DNA from: JANQEA01 sp964530075
Lineage (GTDB): Bacteria > Bipolaricaulota > Bipolaricaulia > UBA7950 > UBA9294
DNA length: 42,108 nt
Assembly: GCA_964530075.1 (NCBI GenBank)
Contig: CAZGXU010000016.1
Location: 1 to 42,108, forward strand
Direction of reading: 5' to 3'
A program made the translations under genes and the position numbers. Of this stretch, positions 41,704 to 42,108 are shown piece after piece. Every line of letters starts with the position of its first letter. Position 1 is the first letter of the stretch. Below the pieces are notes generated by a model. That model worked only from the letters and a program-made list of their open reading frames with translations, did not search any database and had not been told where the DNA came from.

Positions 41704-41967
41704 TCAAGGGGAGCCGGTGCCCGCCCGCTTGGCGATCTCCTCCTTCGCCGCTTCGATCGCTCCGATCAACTCGTCGTACAGCTCGACGGGGATCGCGATC
41801 CCCTTGCGCGTTGGCTTCCACTCGCCGTCATCCGTCTCGTAGAAGTTGCGGATGTCGAGGTAGTCTCGATCGCGGAACCGCGACAGGCGAACGTGGATCC
41901 GGCCTCCCAACCCCTTGTCGATCGCTCGCACTAGCACCTCATCGGTTGCCTCGAAGGACTCCGTCAT
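41704..41967 (-). CDS. PC4-like (YdbC/PC4 family) ssDNA-binding protein
   Basis: An 87-residue protein with the compact PC4 fold: a basic beta-sheet (GGRIHVRLSRFRDRDYLDIRNFYE) followed by DGEWKPTRKGIAIPVELYDELI and a C-terminal helix. Bacterial PC4 proteins bind single-stranded DNA as dimers. ATG at 41967 has GGGAGG upstream, and an optimal promoter sits just above. It lies between two tRNA genes on the same strand. Role in transcription or repair is inferred from the family. Confidence 0.9.
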   Translation of the reverse strand: MTESFEATDEVLVRAIDKGLGGRIHVRLSRFRDRDYLDIRNFYETDDGEWKPTRKGIAIPVELYDELIGAIEAAKEEIAKRAGTGSP

Positions 41968-41995
41968 GTCGACCTCCCTGTCCCGCAGATTGTAT

Positions 41996-42024
41996 AAGAT
42001 AATGAAAGACACGTCAGGTGTCAA
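41996..42024 (-). promoter_or_regulatory. Promoter of the PC4-like gene
   Basis: A consensus TTGACA (42024-42019) is followed after exactly 17 bases by TATCTT (42001-41996). It lies just after the tRNA-Ile 3' end. A second -10-like TACAAT is at the wrong spacing. Confidence 0.7.
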
Positions 42025-42038
42025 CAAGGGACGGGAAG

Positions 42039-42108
42039 TGGGCCTGCCTGGATTCGAACCAGGGACCTCCCGCTTATCAGGCGAGCGCTCTAACCAACTG
42101 AGCTACAG
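42039..42108 (-). tRNA. tRNA-Ile (anticodon GAU), 5' end beyond the window
   Basis: On the minus strand the fragment starts CTGTAGCTCAG, the last three acceptor bases and the D-arm. The anticodon loop CTGATAA gives GAU, and the T-arm is CCTGGTTCGAATCCAGG, followed by acceptor CAGGCCC and discriminator A. No CCA is encoded (the next bases are CTT), unlike the nearby tRNA-Glu. About four 5' bases are missing beyond the window end. Confidence 0.93.

Overview
The window is a GC-rich bacterial chromosome segment with tightly packed genes, many ATGA or GTGA start/stop overlaps and Shine-Dalgarno sites close to GGAGG. Hand counts of sampled lines give roughly 65-75% G+C over most of it. It encodes an outer-membrane-type lipoprotein barrel, a periplasmic-type phosphoesterase, MEP-pathway isoprenoid synthesis (IspF) and xylose catabolism. 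This suggests a diderm, sugar-using heterotroph from a little-studied phylum; a Bipolaricaulota/Acetothermia-like lineage is my guess, not something the sequence proves.

Region by region: (1) 1-3.9 kb, minus strand, is markedly lower in G+C (near 50% in sampled lines). It holds a three-gene cassette: a PHP-domain plus ABC/SMC-type ATPase (TrlF-like), a HEPN-type putative RNase and a small coupled ORF. This is the best candidate for a little-described defence or toxin system. (2) 4.0-8.7 kb, plus strand, is a coenzyme A cluster: coaBC, a DUF2520 dehydrogenase, panB, panC and coaX. (3) 8.7-10.2 kb, minus, is a MarR regulator flanked by two paralogous flavin/PPOX-fold proteins, ending in a nitroreductase stump. 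(4) 10.2-10.8 kb is a palindrome-rich stretch without a convincing gene.

(5) 10.8-23.9 kb, minus, is a xylo-oligosaccharide regulon. A LacI-type repressor under a near-consensus promoter with an array of GCAAA/TTTGC operators is followed by a five-gene oligopeptide-type ABC importer, a cytoplasmic GH3 glycosidase, a short xylose isomerase and a xylulokinase, with a D-lyxose isomerase just upstream. Imported oligosaccharides would be cut inside the cell and turned into xylulose 5-phosphate. (6) 24.0-27.7 kb, plus: an isocitrate/isopropylmalate dehydrogenase-family enzyme paired with an MmgE/PrpD protein, then mutY with a full Nudix domain.

(7) 27.7-36 kb is housekeeping: a lipoprotein barrel, yebC, a small membrane protein, a metallophosphoesterase with a secreted partner, tilS-rseP, and the overlapping recA-recX-ispF operon, whose RecA is divergent. 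(8) 35.9-38.2 kb: a class III adenylate cyclase diverges from a cyclic-nucleotide-binding protein and an MBL-fold hydrolase, a possible complete cyclic nucleotide module. (9) 38.2-42.1 kb: a 166-bp inverted-repeat element, tdk, an NMT1/THI5-type ABC importer, tRNA-Glu(CUC), a PC4-like protein and a tRNA-Ile(GAU) cut by the window end.
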